Source: a virus
DNA: 27,368 bases
IMG/VR virus record: IMGVR_UViG_3300025128_000254
Span: 1 to 27,368 of that record
Strand: one strand, 5' to 3'
Shown here: piece by piece, positions 1-6,789 of the stretch
Position numbering within the stretch: the stretch's first letter is position 1
Layout of the letters: each line of letters opens with the position of its first letter
Position numbers and translations under genes: made by a program
The notes under the pieces: model-generated
What the model saw: the letters and a program-made list of their open reading frames with translations, nothing else
Databases searched by the model: none
What the model was told of the DNA's origin: nothing

Positions 1-2
1 TC

Positions 3-314
3 CCAATAGCAGCTGCGTTGGGATTAGGCTTCTTTATATGGAAATTAATTAACCGGATCATTGATGGGTTAGAGACAAAGGTAAATACATTAGACGATAA
101 AGTAGAAGCGGCTTTGAATGCTATGGAAGAAAGGCTTAGTACTAAATTAGATAGTCAGCACGTTATTATTATTAGCCTTATCGATAGAGTACGCGCTGTG
201 GACAATCAAACTATACGTCAGGATGTCTTGCTTAAAACGTTGCTGGGTGTACCAAATCTAATTGATATAGAAAAAGTAGCCAAAGCAGATCGGGATGACC
301 AGCGTAAAGATTAG
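3..314 (+). CDS. Membrane-anchored coiled-coil protein, 5' truncated
   Basis: The reading frame is open from the first bases of the window and ends at TAG 312-314, so the true start probably lies upstream; a TTG at 18 is the first possible internal start. The visible N-terminus is a hydrophobic segment (AAALGLGFFIW) followed by a charged, heptad-like stretch of about 45 residues (ETKVNTLDDKVEAALNAMEE) and a second hydrophobic patch (HVIIISLIDRV). I do not recognise a family with certainty. A short TM plus coiled coil fits a holin-like or lysis-accessory phage protein, or a membrane partner of the curli genes that follow. Its last codons overlap the csgF start by 20 nt, which suggests translational coupling. 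Function is unassigned. Confidence 0.6.
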   Translation, partial: PIAAALGLGFFIWKLINRIIDGLETKVNTLDDKVEAALNAMEERLSTKLDSQHVIIISLIDRVRAVDNQTIRQDVLLKTLLGVPNLIDIEKVAKADRDDQRKD

Positions 315-786
315 TCTGCTGCTTCTGGCATTGCCGGTGATGGCATCCGAGTTGGTCCATCGCTTCAATAGCCCGTCTTTTAATGGCATTAATCAATCCG
401 CGCATTACTTAACCATCGATGAGCAAGAACGTACACGAGCTGACGATCTAGCGAGTGAGATTCAAGAGAAGCTCGATGAGGCAGAGCGAGAGGCAGACAA
501 CACCGTACTGTCTAAGTTTATTCGAAACCTGGAATCTCGCATTTACTCGACCTTAGCGAAAGACCTGAGTGAATCCCTATTTAACTACGACGGTATTCCA
601 ACCTCTGAGAACCCCATTACAGGAGAGATTAACTTAGAAGGGAATATCCTGAGATGGGTGAATGATGGGACAACGATTACGTTAACCATCGAGGAATGGT
701 TTGATGGTGTCATGATTTCTACGACAGAAATTGTTATTCCCGTAGGCAACTTTGGTGGTTGCTGGGCTGAGTGCGATGCGCCGTGA
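295..786 (+). CDS. csgF: CsgF-type curli assembly protein
   Basis: This 163-residue protein has a cleavable signal peptide (KISLLLLALPVMAS) followed by the mature N-terminus ELVHRFNSPSFNG. That matches the CsgF signature (aromatic/N-x-P-x-F-G-G) which in E. coli inserts into the CsgG channel. Further on, NTVLSKFIRNLESRIYSTLA corresponds to the helical linker region of CsgF, and a beta-rich C-terminus follows. In known systems CsgF caps CsgG on the cell surface and positions the nucleator. The length is close to typical CsgF proteins (about 140 residues). An unusual C-terminal tail carries two cysteines (GGCWAEC). The start ATG lies inside the preceding gene, and the end overlaps csgG by 11 nt. 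Assignment by motif is good, although no alignment was run. Confidence 0.85.
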   Translation: MTSVKISLLLLALPVMASELVHRFNSPSFNGINQSAHYLTIDEQERTRADDLASEIQEKLDEAEREADNTVLSKFIRNLESRIYSTLAKDLSESLFNYDGIPTSENPITGEINLEGNILRWVNDGTTITLTIEEWFDGVMISTTEIVIPVGNFGGCWAECDAP

Positions 787-1603
787 ATTTGTGTTGGTAT
801 GCCTTCTGTTTTTGGGTGGATGTACCGCATTCACTGGGGTGCAGCGTAGTCTAGAATTCGAAAGACAGGGACCGGAAATTGTTCCAAGTGCGGCTCATCA
901 GTTACTAAATTTACCCCCTCCTAAGACTAAAGCGGTAGTAGCCGTTTATGAGTTTTTAGATAAGACGGGACAGCGTAAGGCGTTAGATAATATCGCGTCG
1001 TTTAGTACAGCCGTGACGCAAGGCGGCATTGATATCTTGATCGAAGCATTGCGGGATGCCGGTCGAGGCAATTGGTTCGCGGTAGTGGAACGTGCGGGAT
1101 TAGACGGTTTAACTCGCGAACGTCAACTGATTAAAAATACCCGTGATATGTACGAAGGGGAAGGAGCTAACCGGCTCAAGCCTTTACTGTACGCGGGCAT
1201 TATTATTGAAGGTGGTATTATTGGCTACGACACCAACCTCAGAACCGGAGGGAGTGGAGCACGAACATTAGGTATTGGGACACGGCATCAGTACCGTGAA
1301 GACAAAGTTACTGTTGTTTTGCGCGCAGTTTTGGTACAAACAGGAGAAGTATTGCTGAACGCAACGGCAACCAAAACAATTCTGTCTACCGGGGGTGGTA
1401 CAGATTTCTTTCGGTTCTATGAATTAGGGACACAACTAGTAGAGGCGGAAAGCGGCAGTACGGAAAACGAAGCGGTCAATCACGCAGTCAGAGCAGCCAT
1501 AGAAGCTGCGGTGTATGGGCTCGTTATCAAAGGACTTGAACAACAGGTATGGGACTTTGATTACTCAACATTGGAGGACAGCGAGGATGAAGAAGCTTCT
1601 TAG
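776..1603 (+). CDS. csgG: CsgG-type curli secretion channel lipoprotein
   Basis: The ORF can extend to 752, but ATG 776 gives a clean lipoprotein signal: MRREF, a hydrophobic run, then lipobox LGGC with Cys16 as the lipidated residue. The 275-residue product matches CsgG in length and in ordered motifs. These include VAVYEFLDKTGQRK near residue 60, the segment around WFAVVERAGLDGLTRERQLI, YAGIIIEGGIIGYDTN, and the DKVTVVLRAVLVQTGEVL strand pair. CsgG forms a nonameric outer-membrane pore that exports unfolded curlin subunits. It sits directly after csgF, with overlapping ends, and before two curlin-type subunits. The periplasmic adaptor CsgE is not visible in the window and may lie upstream. 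A full-length, intact reading frame argues against decay. Confidence 0.92.
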   Translation: MRREFVLVCLLFLGGCTAFTGVQRSLEFERQGPEIVPSAAHQLLNLPPPKTKAVVAVYEFLDKTGQRKALDNIASFSTAVTQGGIDILIEALRDAGRGNWFAVVERAGLDGLTRERQLIKNTRDMYEGEGANRLKPLLYAGIIIEGGIIGYDTNLRTGGSGARTLGIGTRHQYREDKVTVVLRAVLVQTGEVLLNATATKTILSTGGGTDFFRFYELGTQLVEAESGSTENEAVNHAVRAAIEAAVYGLVIKGLEQQVWDFDYSTLEDSEDEEAS

Positions 1604-2405
1604 TGTATTTGTACTATGTTTCCCCATGATTTCATTGGCGGGCAATAATGACATCTATCTCACACAAACGGGTACGGGGCTAACACTCACGATAGATCAG
1701 ATTGGTGCAACCAATACAATTGGTACGTCACAAGCAAGAGCCGAAATAAGTGGTGCAAGCATGACGGTTGACCTAGACCAAATCGGAGATAGCAACATTA
1801 TTGCGGCAAGTATTTTACAAGCTGGCAGTAGTAGTTGGACCTATAAAGCTACGGGGGATTCGAATACCGCGACCTTCGCAGTGGGTGGTACGGGCGATGT
1901 AGCAGGGTCAGATTTTGATTACGATGCAGCTGGTGCAAGTAATGTTTTGGTGTTCACGCAAGGTGACGCAGCGACGGCTACCACGGGTAACCAAGATTTT
2001 GATATTGACGGAACATCCAATAACGTCAACGTGAAATGTAATGTCGTGGGTTGTGTGAACAACTGGACGATTGCAGGAAACAGTAGTGATGTCGATACGA
2101 CACAGGCGGGATCAGCAGATTCCAATATTACTGGAACGCTCACTGGAAACTCCAACGAAGTGACAATCACCCAAGCGGGAGACAAGAAAAACCTGACGGC
2201 TACCGTCACTGGAGCCAGTAACGATATTGATGTTACGCAGTCAGGGAAAGAACACACGATTGCTATGACGTACACGGGTTCCAACATGAATATCGACATC
2301 GATCAAACCGATACGGTAAGCAGTAACGTAGCGAATCTACTACTGCAATCCAGCGGTGGATCAGGTTCTAGTATAAATATTGACCAATGCGCTTCTGGCT
2401 GCTGA
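1587..2405 (+). CDS. Curlin-repeat amyloid subunit 1 (CsgA/CsgB-like)
   Basis: ATG 1587 is chosen over upstream in-frame starts because it directly begins a signal peptide (MKKLLSVFVLCFPMISLAG) and follows GGACAGCGAGG. The mature chain is made of imperfect curlin-type units of roughly 22 residues. Alternating polar/hydrophobic strands end in Q-x-G turns followed by S-N or T-N: IDQIGATN, LDQIGDSN, ITQAGDKKN, VTQSGKEH, IDQTDTVSSN. About ten such units are visible, more than the five of E. coli CsgA. It is rich in T, S, N, G and D and almost free of aromatics. Two cysteine pairs occur (KCNVVGC and a terminal DQCASGC), which enteric curlins lack. It overlaps csgG by 17 nt and the FecR gene by 19 nt. 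The likely role is an exported amyloid fibre subunit using the neighbouring CsgG/CsgF. Confidence 0.85.
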   Translation: MKKLLSVFVLCFPMISLAGNNDIYLTQTGTGLTLTIDQIGATNTIGTSQARAEISGASMTVDLDQIGDSNIIAASILQAGSSSWTYKATGDSNTATFAVGGTGDVAGSDFDYDAAGASNVLVFTQGDAATATTGNQDFDIDGTSNNVNVKCNVVGCVNNWTIAGNSSDVDTTQAGSADSNITGTLTGNSNEVTITQAGDKKNLTATVTGASNDIDVTQSGKEHTIAMTYTGSNMNIDIDQTDTVSSNVANLLLQSSGGSGSSINIDQCASGC

Positions 2406-3466
2406 TTTTAGCGGGGTGGGCTAATGCAATTGATGTGGGGTCCATCTCGGAGTTGCGTGGAAACGGGGAGGTCATTCGACAGGGTTCTGATGATAAGCTG
2501 CTGGCAGAGCTGGCTCTAGGAATTTCCTCTTACGATGATGTCCGTACCGGAAATGGTCGGATCGCTATTGAGTTTTTGGATTCTTCGGTGGTTCGTTTAA
2601 CGGAGCATTCGAAGCTGGTCATCGATGATTTCGTGTATGACCCGGACCCCAACAAATCGAAACTGGCTCTCAATATGGCTAGTGGTACGGCGCGTTTTAT
2701 TACGGGCCGACTGTCTGGAATAAAGAAAGAAAACATTTTCATTAAGACACCCAGCGCCACAATAGGTATCCGAGGAACGGATTTCACGACAACGGTGGAT
2801 GAGCTAGGGCGTAGCTTGGTGATTTTGTTACCGGATGCGAGTGGCAACTCATCTGGGTCTATCTCAGTAACGACATGGTCTGGTACGGAAATACTCGATC
2901 AACCGTTCCAAGCGACAATGGTGAGTACGTTTGAATCGCGCCCCACCAAAGCGGTAGTACTGGGCAATATCAGTTTGGATTTGATCGACAATATGCTCAT
3001 TGTCAATAAGCCTCCCGCCATCGTGGAAGCCGAGGCAGAGCAGCAGGGCGAAACGAGTTCCGATATAGACCGGGACTTCTTTGAGGACGCACCCGATTTA
3101 GATAAAGATTTCCTAGAAGAAGAGGAAGAGATCACTCGGCTGGATATCGATTTGTTGTCGTTTGATTTCCTGGTGGACTTGTTGGCGGTCATGGAAACCA
3201 GTTCTAAAAAGAAAACCGAAACGGTTAATGAACTGGACGGGATTGAGATTGCAGGCATTTTGCCGGGGTTCGATCCACAACTTCAGACGTATACGTTTAT
3301 TGAGGGGGAGCATCTGTTTTTTGTACACCAAGGAACGAATACGTTCGACATCGCGATAGATAAGTACAAGTCAACATCGCTGCGGATCAACAGTGTAGAA
3401 ACAATAATGGATGTAGAAGTTAATGGTGTGGGTGATAACACTATTATCATTTATCAGTCTCCCTAG
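2387..3466 (+). CDS. Secreted FecR-domain protein with curlin-like tail
   Basis: A short signal peptide (MRFWLLILAGWANA) precedes a FecR domain at about residues 18-135. Characteristic elements are G-x-G-E-V-x-x-x-x-x-D, RTGNGRIAIEFLDSSVVRL, and the hallmark TPSATIGIRGTDF at residues 121-133. There is no N-terminal anti-sigma helix or TM, so it is a periplasmic or secreted FecR protein, not a TonB-pathway sigma regulator. Residues about 225-250 are strongly acidic (DKDFLEEEEEITRLDIDLL). The last 45 residues contain curlin-like strand-turn units (HQGTNTFDIAID, NGVGDNTIIIYQ). Stand-alone FecR proteins are often neighbours of CHASE2 cyclases in bacteria. Here the gene lies between two curlin genes, overlapping both. 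Possible roles are surface nucleator, anchor or sensor ligand; the function is inferred only. Confidence 0.75.
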   Translation: MRFWLLILAGWANAIDVGSISELRGNGEVIRQGSDDKLLAELALGISSYDDVRTGNGRIAIEFLDSSVVRLTEHSKLVIDDFVYDPDPNKSKLALNMASGTARFITGRLSGIKKENIFIKTPSATIGIRGTDFTTTVDELGRSLVILLPDASGNSSGSISVTTWSGTEILDQPFQATMVSTFESRPTKAVVLGNISLDLIDNMLIVNKPPAIVEAEAEQQGETSSDIDRDFFEDAPDLDKDFLEEEEEITRLDIDLLSFDFLVDLLAVMETSSKKKTETVNELDGIEIAGILPGFDPQLQTYTFIEGEHLFFVHQGTNTFDIAIDKYKSTSLRINSVETIMDVEVNGVGDNTIIIYQSP

Positions 3467-4214
3467 CTTCGCGGGGGATAACCTCATTACGCTAAAGGCT
3501 CAAGGGACTGGTGCGACTATTACAACGAAGCAAGTAGGGACCAGCAACACCACAGGCATCTACTGCGGGCTTGGAAGTTTTGATAATACGTTGGTTCAAA
3601 ACCATACATGTGATAATGCGACCATAACGGTGAACGTGACAGGCGATTCGAATCAGGCATACACACAATCGGTCTGGTCTAATCACGACGGGCAGACCTG
3701 GATTACCACAGTAAACGGCAATAGTAATTATTCGGTCATCGACATGGATGAGGATGACAACACCTCGACCATCATCCAAACAGGTAATGACCATCAGGCG
3801 TGGATACTGGGCTCCGGGGATGACAATGTGTACAAGATCGAGCAAGACGGCGAGAGCCAATACGGAAAGATTATTTCCTTTGCGGATGACAGCGACATCT
3901 GGATCACACAAGAAGGAACGGGTGACCACAATGCGTATGTCTACAACTACAGCGCAGACAACGCCTCAACACGCTTGATACAGAAAGGCTCAGGAAATAA
4001 AGATGCGGATATATTCTGGTACAGCGGCGGTGATGACGGTGAAGTGACACTGACGCAACAAGGCAACGGAGCGCACACCTCGTTGATGCGGTTTTATACT
4101 AGTGACTATGATGTCACCGTGGTACAGAAAGGCGCAACTAATAAGTCGTACAGTGCGACCTTTAATTGTACAAGCAACTGCAACAAGACGATTTCAATCA
4201 CACAACAGGACTAA
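3423..4214 (+). CDS. Curlin-repeat amyloid subunit 2
   Basis: ATG 3423 lies 44 nt inside the FecR gene and gives a signal peptide ending LPSFAG. The mature N-terminus (GDNLITLKAQGTGATITTKQ) aligns position by position with subunit 1 (GNNDIYLTQTGTGLTLTIDQ), so the two are paralogues. Around nine Q-x-G type turns follow: IIQTGNDH, IEQDGESQ, ITQEGTGDHN, LIQKGSGN, LTQQGNGA, VVQKGATN and a final ITQQ. Unlike subunit 1 it is rich in W, Y, H and D. It carries cysteines near both ends (IYCGLG/NHTC and FNCTSNC). The gene ends 8 nt before the cyclase GTG start. Having two unequal curlin proteins parallels the major/minor CsgA/CsgB pair, but which one nucleates cannot be told from sequence. Confidence 0.83.
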   Translation: MVWVITLLSFISLPSFAGDNLITLKAQGTGATITTKQVGTSNTTGIYCGLGSFDNTLVQNHTCDNATITVNVTGDSNQAYTQSVWSNHDGQTWITTVNGNSNYSVIDMDEDDNTSTIIQTGNDHQAWILGSGDDNVYKIEQDGESQYGKIISFADDSDIWITQEGTGDHNAYVYNYSADNASTRLIQKGSGNKDADIFWYSGGDDGEVTLTQQGNGAHTSLMRFYTSDYDVTVVQKGATNKSYSATFNCTSNCNKTISITQQD

Positions 4215-4215
4215 C

Positions 4216-4229
4216 GTTTCACGTGAAAC
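4216..4229. promoter_or_regulatory. parS-like ParB-binding palindrome over cyclase start
   Basis: The sequence GTTTCACGTGAAAC is a perfect 14-bp palindrome, identical to the core of the bacterial chromosomal parS site (B. subtilis type TGTTTCACGTGAAACA). With flanks it reads CGTTTCACGTGAAACA, 15 of 16 positions. It begins 2 nt after the curlin-2 stop and contains the likely GTG start codon of the cyclase (4223-4225). As RNA it could also form a 5-bp hairpin with the start codon at its loop. By reading the window I found no second copy. The site match is exact; ParB binding is inference. Confidence 0.6.
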
Positions 4230-6010
4230 ATGCGCTTGTCATTCTTGCGGCCTTAATTGTTCTACGAGTCGCTGACCCGTGGCCCATAGAAACCTTGCGA
4301 CTAAAGTTCTTTGACAGCTTGTTTGCACTCGACGATCCGGTTCCTAGTGAAACTATTGCAATCTATAACATCGATGAGGATGCGCTTGCTGACAAAGGTC
4401 AATGGCCGTGGCCTCGATCTTATTTGGCTGATTTAAATAACGAGTTGCTCAATAAAGGCGCTGCAGCGGTGGTGTATACCGTATTGTTTCCAGAGGAAGA
4501 TCGCTTTGGTGAAGATGCGGCATTTGCACAAAGCATGGTAAACATACCGACGTTCTTATCTGCGGTAGCGACAACAGATACAGACCGAAAGGACGGTTGG
4601 CATATTGGTGTCAGTACTATTGGCCCGGTTTTAGAAAACGCCCCGGAGTATTCTGGCATTTTACCGAATGTGCCATTACTGCAAGCGGCAGCGGTGGGAA
4701 CCGGTATAGTCAATTCGGCTTTAGAGATAGATGGTCTGGTCCGTCGAGTTCCTATGCTCGTGCGCGTGGGTGACTCGTTGTATCCAGCGTTAGGTTTGGA
4801 TGTTCTACGTGGCTTGGCGGGTGACCCCAGTTACCAAGTAAAAGCGGGTGATGCAGGTATTCAAGCGGTGCGTGTGCCGCAGTTTTCTACTATCAATACA
4901 GACCGTTTAGGTCGTGTCTGGCTGAAGTGGAATACCACGTTTAGCGATAACGTCGAATCCAAAATTGTATTGGTGGGAGTGACAGCTGCGGGAGTCAGCC
5001 CGATGGTATCCACGCCTATTGGATTGATGCATCCGCATCGTATCCAGGCGGCTTTATTCGAAACATTGATGCAGGGTACATCACCTACACGCCCCGACTG
5101 GTCATTGGCTGCTGAAATAGCACTCATTTTAGTTGTTGGTGTAGTGGTTGCGGCCTTAACAAAATACATCGCGGTCATGTGGGTGAGTGCCGTGGTACTG
5201 ATCAGCGGTGCAGTAACGGCTTCGGCATCCGTGTATGCGTACACCCGGTATGGATTGCTTTTAGATGCGGCCTTTCCACTTTTAACCCTTTTCAGTGTGG
5301 GTGCGACGGGTATTGCCCAGAGAATGATTACGGAATATCGGCTGAAGTTGCAGATTCGAGGCCAGTTTGGAACGTATGTATCTCCTGACCTGGTGAAGCA
5401 ACTAGAGAACGATCCGTCGCTATTGAAGCTGGGTGGCGAAACAAAGACGATGACGTTTCTTTTCTCGGACATAGTGGGCTTCACTCCTATCTCAGAGAAA
5501 TTGCAAGATGATCCACAGAAGCTGGTGGACTTGGTGAATCGATTGCTGACACAGCTCACTGATTGTGTGCTTCGGCATGGAGGTACGGTCGATAAGTTTA
5601 TGGGTGACTGCATCATGGCATTCTGGGGTGCGCCTCTGGATTGTGAGAATCATGCGGAACGCGCCATGCTGACAGCCAAAGATATGTTGGCATTGATTGA
5701 TGATCTTAACGCAGAGCTCGATGCGGAAGGGTTGCCCAATCTCAATGTGGGCGTAGGCATTAATAGTGGACCCTGTGTGGTGGGGAATATGGGAAGCCAG
5801 AGTCGATTCGATTACTCGGTGCTGGGGGATGCCGTCAACGTGGCAAGTCGCCTCGAGGGTCAAACTCGAAACTACGATGCATGGATTCTCATGGGCGAAA
5901 ATACGGTAACATATAAGCCTGAATGGGCTACCTATGTGGATGCGATTCAAGTGAAAGGGAAGAGTGAACCTTTGAAAGTCTTTACGTTAAAAGAGCATGT
6001 GGCAGATTAG
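4223..6010 (+). CDS. CHASE2-domain class III adenylate/guanylate cyclase
   Basis: The frame has no ATG near its start. GTG 4223 is preferred over TTG 4166 because it gives the usual CHASE2 N-terminus: a short tail, TM1 (ALVILAALIVL), then DPWPIETLRLKFFD. From GTG the protein is 595 residues. CHASE2 sensor spans about residues 20-285, followed by three TM helices (about 296-366). A class III catalytic domain follows at about 408-590. Metal-binding Asp416 (FSDIVGFT) and Asp462 (KFMGD), purine-recognition Lys458 and Asp530, and transition-state Asn539 and Arg543 (GDAVNVASRLE) are all present, so it looks active. The Lys/Asp pair favours ATP over GTP. The sensor faces the periplasm, where the FecR protein passes. 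It overlaps the spanin gene by 14 nt. A phage-borne intact cyclase is unusual. Confidence 0.92.
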   Translation: MKHALVILAALIVLRVADPWPIETLRLKFFDSLFALDDPVPSETIAIYNIDEDALADKGQWPWPRSYLADLNNELLNKGAAAVVYTVLFPEEDRFGEDAAFAQSMVNIPTFLSAVATTDTDRKDGWHIGVSTIGPVLENAPEYSGILPNVPLLQAAAVGTGIVNSALEIDGLVRRVPMLVRVGDSLYPALGLDVLRGLAGDPSYQVKAGDAGIQAVRVPQFSTINTDRLGRVWLKWNTTFSDNVESKIVLVGVTAAGVSPMVSTPIGLMHPHRIQAALFETLMQGTSPTRPDWSLAAEIALILVVGVVVAALTKYIAVMWVSAVVLISGAVTASASVYAYTRYGLLLDAAFPLLTLFSVGATGIAQRMITEYRLKLQIRGQFGTYVSPDLVKQLENDPSLLKLGGETKTMTFLFSDIVGFTPISEKLQDDPQKLVDLVNRLLTQLTDCVLRHGGTVDKFMGDCIMAFWGAPLDCENHAERAMLTAKDMLALIDDLNAELDAEGLPNLNVGVGINSGPCVVGNMGSQSRFDYSVLGDAVNVASRLEGQTRNYDAWILMGENTVTYKPEWATYVDAIQVKGKSEPLKVFTLKEHVAD

Positions 6011-6434
6011 CGCGGCGCTTGGCGTAGCTCTAGTCGTTGCGGGTGGTGCATTTAAAATGTACTACGATAAATCCGAGGCTGAAAAAGAAGCGATGGCTAC
6101 CCAGTTGCAACAAGCGATGGATAATCAGCAACGCTTAGAGAATGCGATAGCGGATCAAAATGAGCAGATCGAGAAGGCGCTTGCAGAACAGAAAGAATCG
6201 CAGGAACGCATTCAAAGTTTAACGGTGGCAAACAATGAAGCCAACGAGAAAGTAGAAGAGTTACGCAACAAGTTTGCACGGCACGATCTGGATATGTTGT
6301 CGATACGCAAGCCAGGTCTAGTAGAGAAACTGGTGAATCGAGGCACAGCCAAGGTGTTTGCTGATTTAGAAAAGCTGACTGACCCCAATCAATTTGATGA
6401 AGATACTAGTACCGATACTGTTAATCCTAGTTAG
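5997..6434 (+). CDS. Inner-membrane spanin (Rz-like)
   Basis: This 145-residue protein has one N-terminal TM segment (ISAALGVALVVAGGAF) with N-in topology. A long charged coiled coil follows (about residues 24-95, rich in E, Q, K and A), then a conserved-looking tail, ARHDLDMLSIRKPGLVEKLV. This is the layout of an i-spanin, the Rz component that spans the periplasm and fuses inner and outer membranes after the peptidoglycan is cut. The start lies inside the end of the cyclase gene, and its 3' end overlaps the following lipoprotein gene in another reading frame, as in many Rz/Rz1 pairs. The endolysin follows. Assignment rests on architecture and context. Confidence 0.78.
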   Translation: MWQISAALGVALVVAGGAFKMYYDKSEAEKEAMATQLQQAMDNQQRLENAIADQNEQIEKALAEQKESQERIQSLTVANNEANEKVEELRNKFARHDLDMLSIRKPGLVEKLVNRGTAKVFADLEKLTDPNQFDEDTSTDTVNPS

Positions 6435-6789
6435 CGGCTGTTCTCTTTTGGGGCCGTCGCGGTTTACTCCACCGGAAGTGCGGCCGGTTGAGGTGATAAC
6501 TATTGAGAAACCAGCCCCGATGTATCACCCTCCGTTACCAATGGCAGTCAAGTCAGTTCCCGTGGAGTGGAAGATCCTGACACCAGATACCATGGAAGAG
6601 TATTTGAATGATTTAAAAGCAGGCGAAGCACCTGTAAATGCTTGGTATTCTTTGACAACCAAAGGATACGAAAACCTTAGTAACAATGTGGCACAGGTTC
6701 AAAGATATATTCAGCAGGTTCTTTCTATTGTTGAATACTATAGAGAAACCGATAAGGCGAAAGAGGAAGACAATGAGCAGACTGACTGA
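6397..6789 (+). CDS. Lipoprotein, candidate outer-membrane spanin (Rz1-like)
   Basis: ATG 6397 (a TTG sits just before it) starts a 130-residue lipoprotein with lipobox LVSGC and Cys15 as lipid anchor. A proline-rich segment follows (PPEVRPVE, KPAPMYHPPLPM), as in Rz1 proteins. Next comes a helical domain with WKILTPDTMEEYLNDL and WYSLTTKGYENLSNNVAQVQ, of a type I associate with marine podo- and myophages. It overlaps the i-spanin gene by 38 nt in a different frame and the lysozyme by 17 nt. It is longer than classical Rz1 (about 60 residues), so an alternative is a general phage lipoprotein with a role beyond spanin function. Confidence 0.65.
   Translation: MKILVPILLILVSGCSLLGPSRFTPPEVRPVEVITIEKPAPMYHPPLPMAVKSVPVEWKILTPDTMEEYLNDLKAGEAPVNAWYSLTTKGYENLSNNVAQVQRYIQQVLSIVEYYRETDKAKEEDNEQTD

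Noticed and set aside
2387-3466. FecR protein as a TonB/sigma-factor signalling regulator.
   Set aside because: No N-terminal anti-sigma helix, no TM, and no sigma factor or TonB receptor gene nearby. It has a cleavable signal peptide instead.
4166-4222. TTG start for the cyclase giving 19 extra residues.
   Set aside because: The extension lies in the curlin-2 3' end in another frame and would precede the natural CHASE2 N-terminus. GTG 4223 gives the usual layout, though this is not proven.
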